Below are positions 46,227 through 47,013 of a stretch of 47,013 bases of DNA, in pieces; the first letter of the stretch is position 1; the number at the start of each line of letters is the position of its first letter. Under the pieces are notes generated by a model. That model made no database searches. It was not told the DNA's origin and saw only the letters and a program-made list of their open reading frames with translations. The stretch covers positions 1 to 47,013 of IMG/VR virus record IMGVR_UViG_3300031787_000206. One strand, written 5' to 3'. The position numbers and the translations under genes were made by a program. This stretch comes from a virus.

Positions 46227-46817
46227 ATGGACTACTCTCAATACCCCACTGATCGGGCAACTGCCAAAGCAACCGGTGCCAAGTATTACTACACAGGTAA
46301 GCCTTGCACTCGTGGGCACACCACCTTGCGAAAAACCAAAGGTGCATGTGTGGAGTGCATGAAAGAAGACTGGACGTTTGACAATAAGAAACGCAGTGAA
46401 AAGCCAAAATCAGAAGCGTCAAAGGCGGCGGGTAAACGCTATTATGAGAAGAACAAAGCGGTAGTAAAAGCCCGTGCTAATGCTCGCCCACCTGAAGAAA
46501 AACGCAGACACCGTAATAAGCATAAGCAAGAGAACCCAGAGGTCTACAAAGCCTTAACTAGCGCCCGTAAGCGCCGCCATCGCAATGCCACCCCCAAGTG
46601 GGTTACTAAAGAAGAGAAGTTAGCAATACGAAAACTGTATTTGAAAGCTATAGAGCTAACCAAATTGACCGGAGAACGCTACGTGGTTGACCACGATTAT
46701 CCTTTACACGGAGAAACGATTTGTGGGCTACACGTGTTATCAAACTTAAAGATCATGACCCAAGAAGAGAACCTGAAAAAGTCGAACAAGCTGCTTGACT
46801 CCCCGCCTGCCCCCTAG
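46227..46817 (+). CDS. Free-standing HNH endonuclease
   Basis: A 196-aa basic protein. An N-terminal zinc-binding pattern C27-x3-H31-x9-C41-x2-C44 (GKPCTRGHTT, GACVECMKE) is followed by a long Lys/Arg/Asn-rich helical region and a C-terminal HNH module: V-V-D155-H156-DYPLH161-GETICGLHVL-S-N173, then ENLKKSNK. This is a typical HNH homing-type nuclease of phages. It has a strong ribosome-binding site (AGGAGG), a terminator upstream, a palindrome and its own candidate promoter, which is the profile of a transcriptionally independent insert between structural genes. It may spread into the capsid/tail region of related phages. Confidence 0.85.
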   Translation: MDYSQYPTDRATAKATGAKYYYTGKPCTRGHTTLRKTKGACVECMKEDWTFDNKKRSEKPKSEASKAAGKRYYEKNKAVVKARANARPPEEKRRHRNKHKQENPEVYKALTSARKRRHRNATPKWVTKEEKLAIRKLYLKAIELTKLTGERYVVDHDYPLHGETICGLHVLSNLKIMTQEENLKKSNKLLDSPPAP

Positions 46818-46823
46818 TATAAA
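46795..46823 (+). promoter_or_regulatory. Sigma70-like promoter for the next structural gene
   Basis: TTGACT-N17-TATAAA, nine or ten of twelve consensus positions with ideal spacing. The -35 lies in the end of the HNH gene and the start of transcription would be near 46830. A leader of about 80 nt follows, containing ACCGG GAATA CCGGT (46834-46848), a small hairpin, before the ATG at 46913. Confidence 0.6.
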
Positions 46824-46912
46824 AGCGGTAATACCGGGAATACCGGTGCGTCGAACAGTCCCGGCTGACTTCATGCAGATCGACGTACCTAACCGCATGA
46901 GGGAAAATTCAA

Positions 46913-47013
46913 ATGGCTCTTTCTACCACCCAAAGTATTTGGCGTTCGGGCGGCGGTGATCAAACTCGTACTGCATATTGCGGTTCTGGCTTGATGGCTG
47001 CTCAGTTCTATAT
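46913..47013 (+). CDS. Structural-region protein, N-terminal fragment
   Basis: The first 33 codons of a gene cut by the window edge: MALSTTQSIWRSGGGDQTRT, then AYCGSGLMAAQFY. GAGGG lies 10 nt upstream of the ATG as a weak Shine-Dalgarno sequence. Short Gly/Ser/Thr-rich N-termini like this are common in minor capsid or tail proteins that follow the coat gene. Too little is visible to name a family. Confidence 0.6.
   Translation, partial: MALSTTQSIWRSGGGDQTRTAYCGSGLMAAQFY

Noticed and set aside
1-47013. tRNA genes, CRISPR arrays, integrase or insertion sequences
   Set aside because: None could be recognised when reading the gaps and gene products; weak cloverleaf-like stretches in 16878-16999 do not fit tRNA geometry.

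Overview
The window is most of a tailed double-stranded DNA phage genome (Caudoviricetes). It carries terminase, portal, scaffold, major capsid, tail, virion-internal and lysis genes together with a complete phage-type replication module. A large portal, a P22 gp10-like stabilisation protein, several long virion proteins of the ejected kind and the absence of any tape-measure, tail-tube or sheath gene suggest a podovirus-like (short-tailed) particle. No integrase, recombinase or recognisable lysogeny switch was seen, so a virulent lifestyle is the simpler reading. The host is not shown by the sequence. Spanins imply a Gram-negative host, and the gene repertoire resembles freshwater metagenome phages of Proteobacteria, which is a weak inference. 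Both window ends cut genes, and lysis genes lie at the left edge while structural genes continue off the right edge, so the real molecule is probably circular or circularly permuted.

Layout. (1) 1-16877, plus strand: the tail ends of an overlapping Rz/Rz1 spanin pair, a 2OG-Fe(II) oxygenase, a tail-collar fibre protein, a gp10-like protein, and a run of virion-associated proteins. These end in an 803-aa protein with a lytic transglycosylase domain and a 2280-aa polyvalent protein carrying an HExxH zincin motif. (2) 16878-16999: convergent junction with a strong hairpin. (3) 17000-37309, minus strand: the early/replication block. Its promoter-distal (left) part holds a primase-helicase, two small HTH proteins, an SSB-like protein, a SNF2-type helicase, an HNH protein, a Cas4/RecB-like nuclease, a small zincin, a family A DNA polymerase, a VRR-NUC nuclease and an NrdR-type zinc ribbon. 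Its promoter-proximal (right) part, 28.1-37.3 kb, is a dense array of small accessory genes plus a di-metal peptidase and a 526-aa Cys/His/Asp-rich protein of unknown function. Many of these genes overlap by ATGA or TGATG, implying translational coupling. (4) 37310-37712: divergent control region. (5) 37713-47013, plus strand: TerS candidate, terminase large subunit, portal, a GroES-like co-chaperonin, scaffold, head proteins and major capsid protein. A terminator, a free-standing HNH endonuclease, a good sigma70-like promoter and the start of another structural gene follow.

The most unusual non-coding content lies in 30.4-37.7 kb. Six dispersed 17-nt hairpins share the exact architecture 7-bp arm, 3-nt loop, 7-bp arm (core GGGTC-N7-GACCC); two of them form the 3' ends of neighbouring genes and so give both proteins a C-terminal ENGS-x. 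A 371-bp non-coding stretch (36093-36463) has near-perfect 21-bp inverted repeats, TGTCC boxes and a very AT-rich core, making it the best origin-of-replication candidate. Three genes of 34-53 aa (33952, 36669 and 29379) were found by reading the gaps directly.
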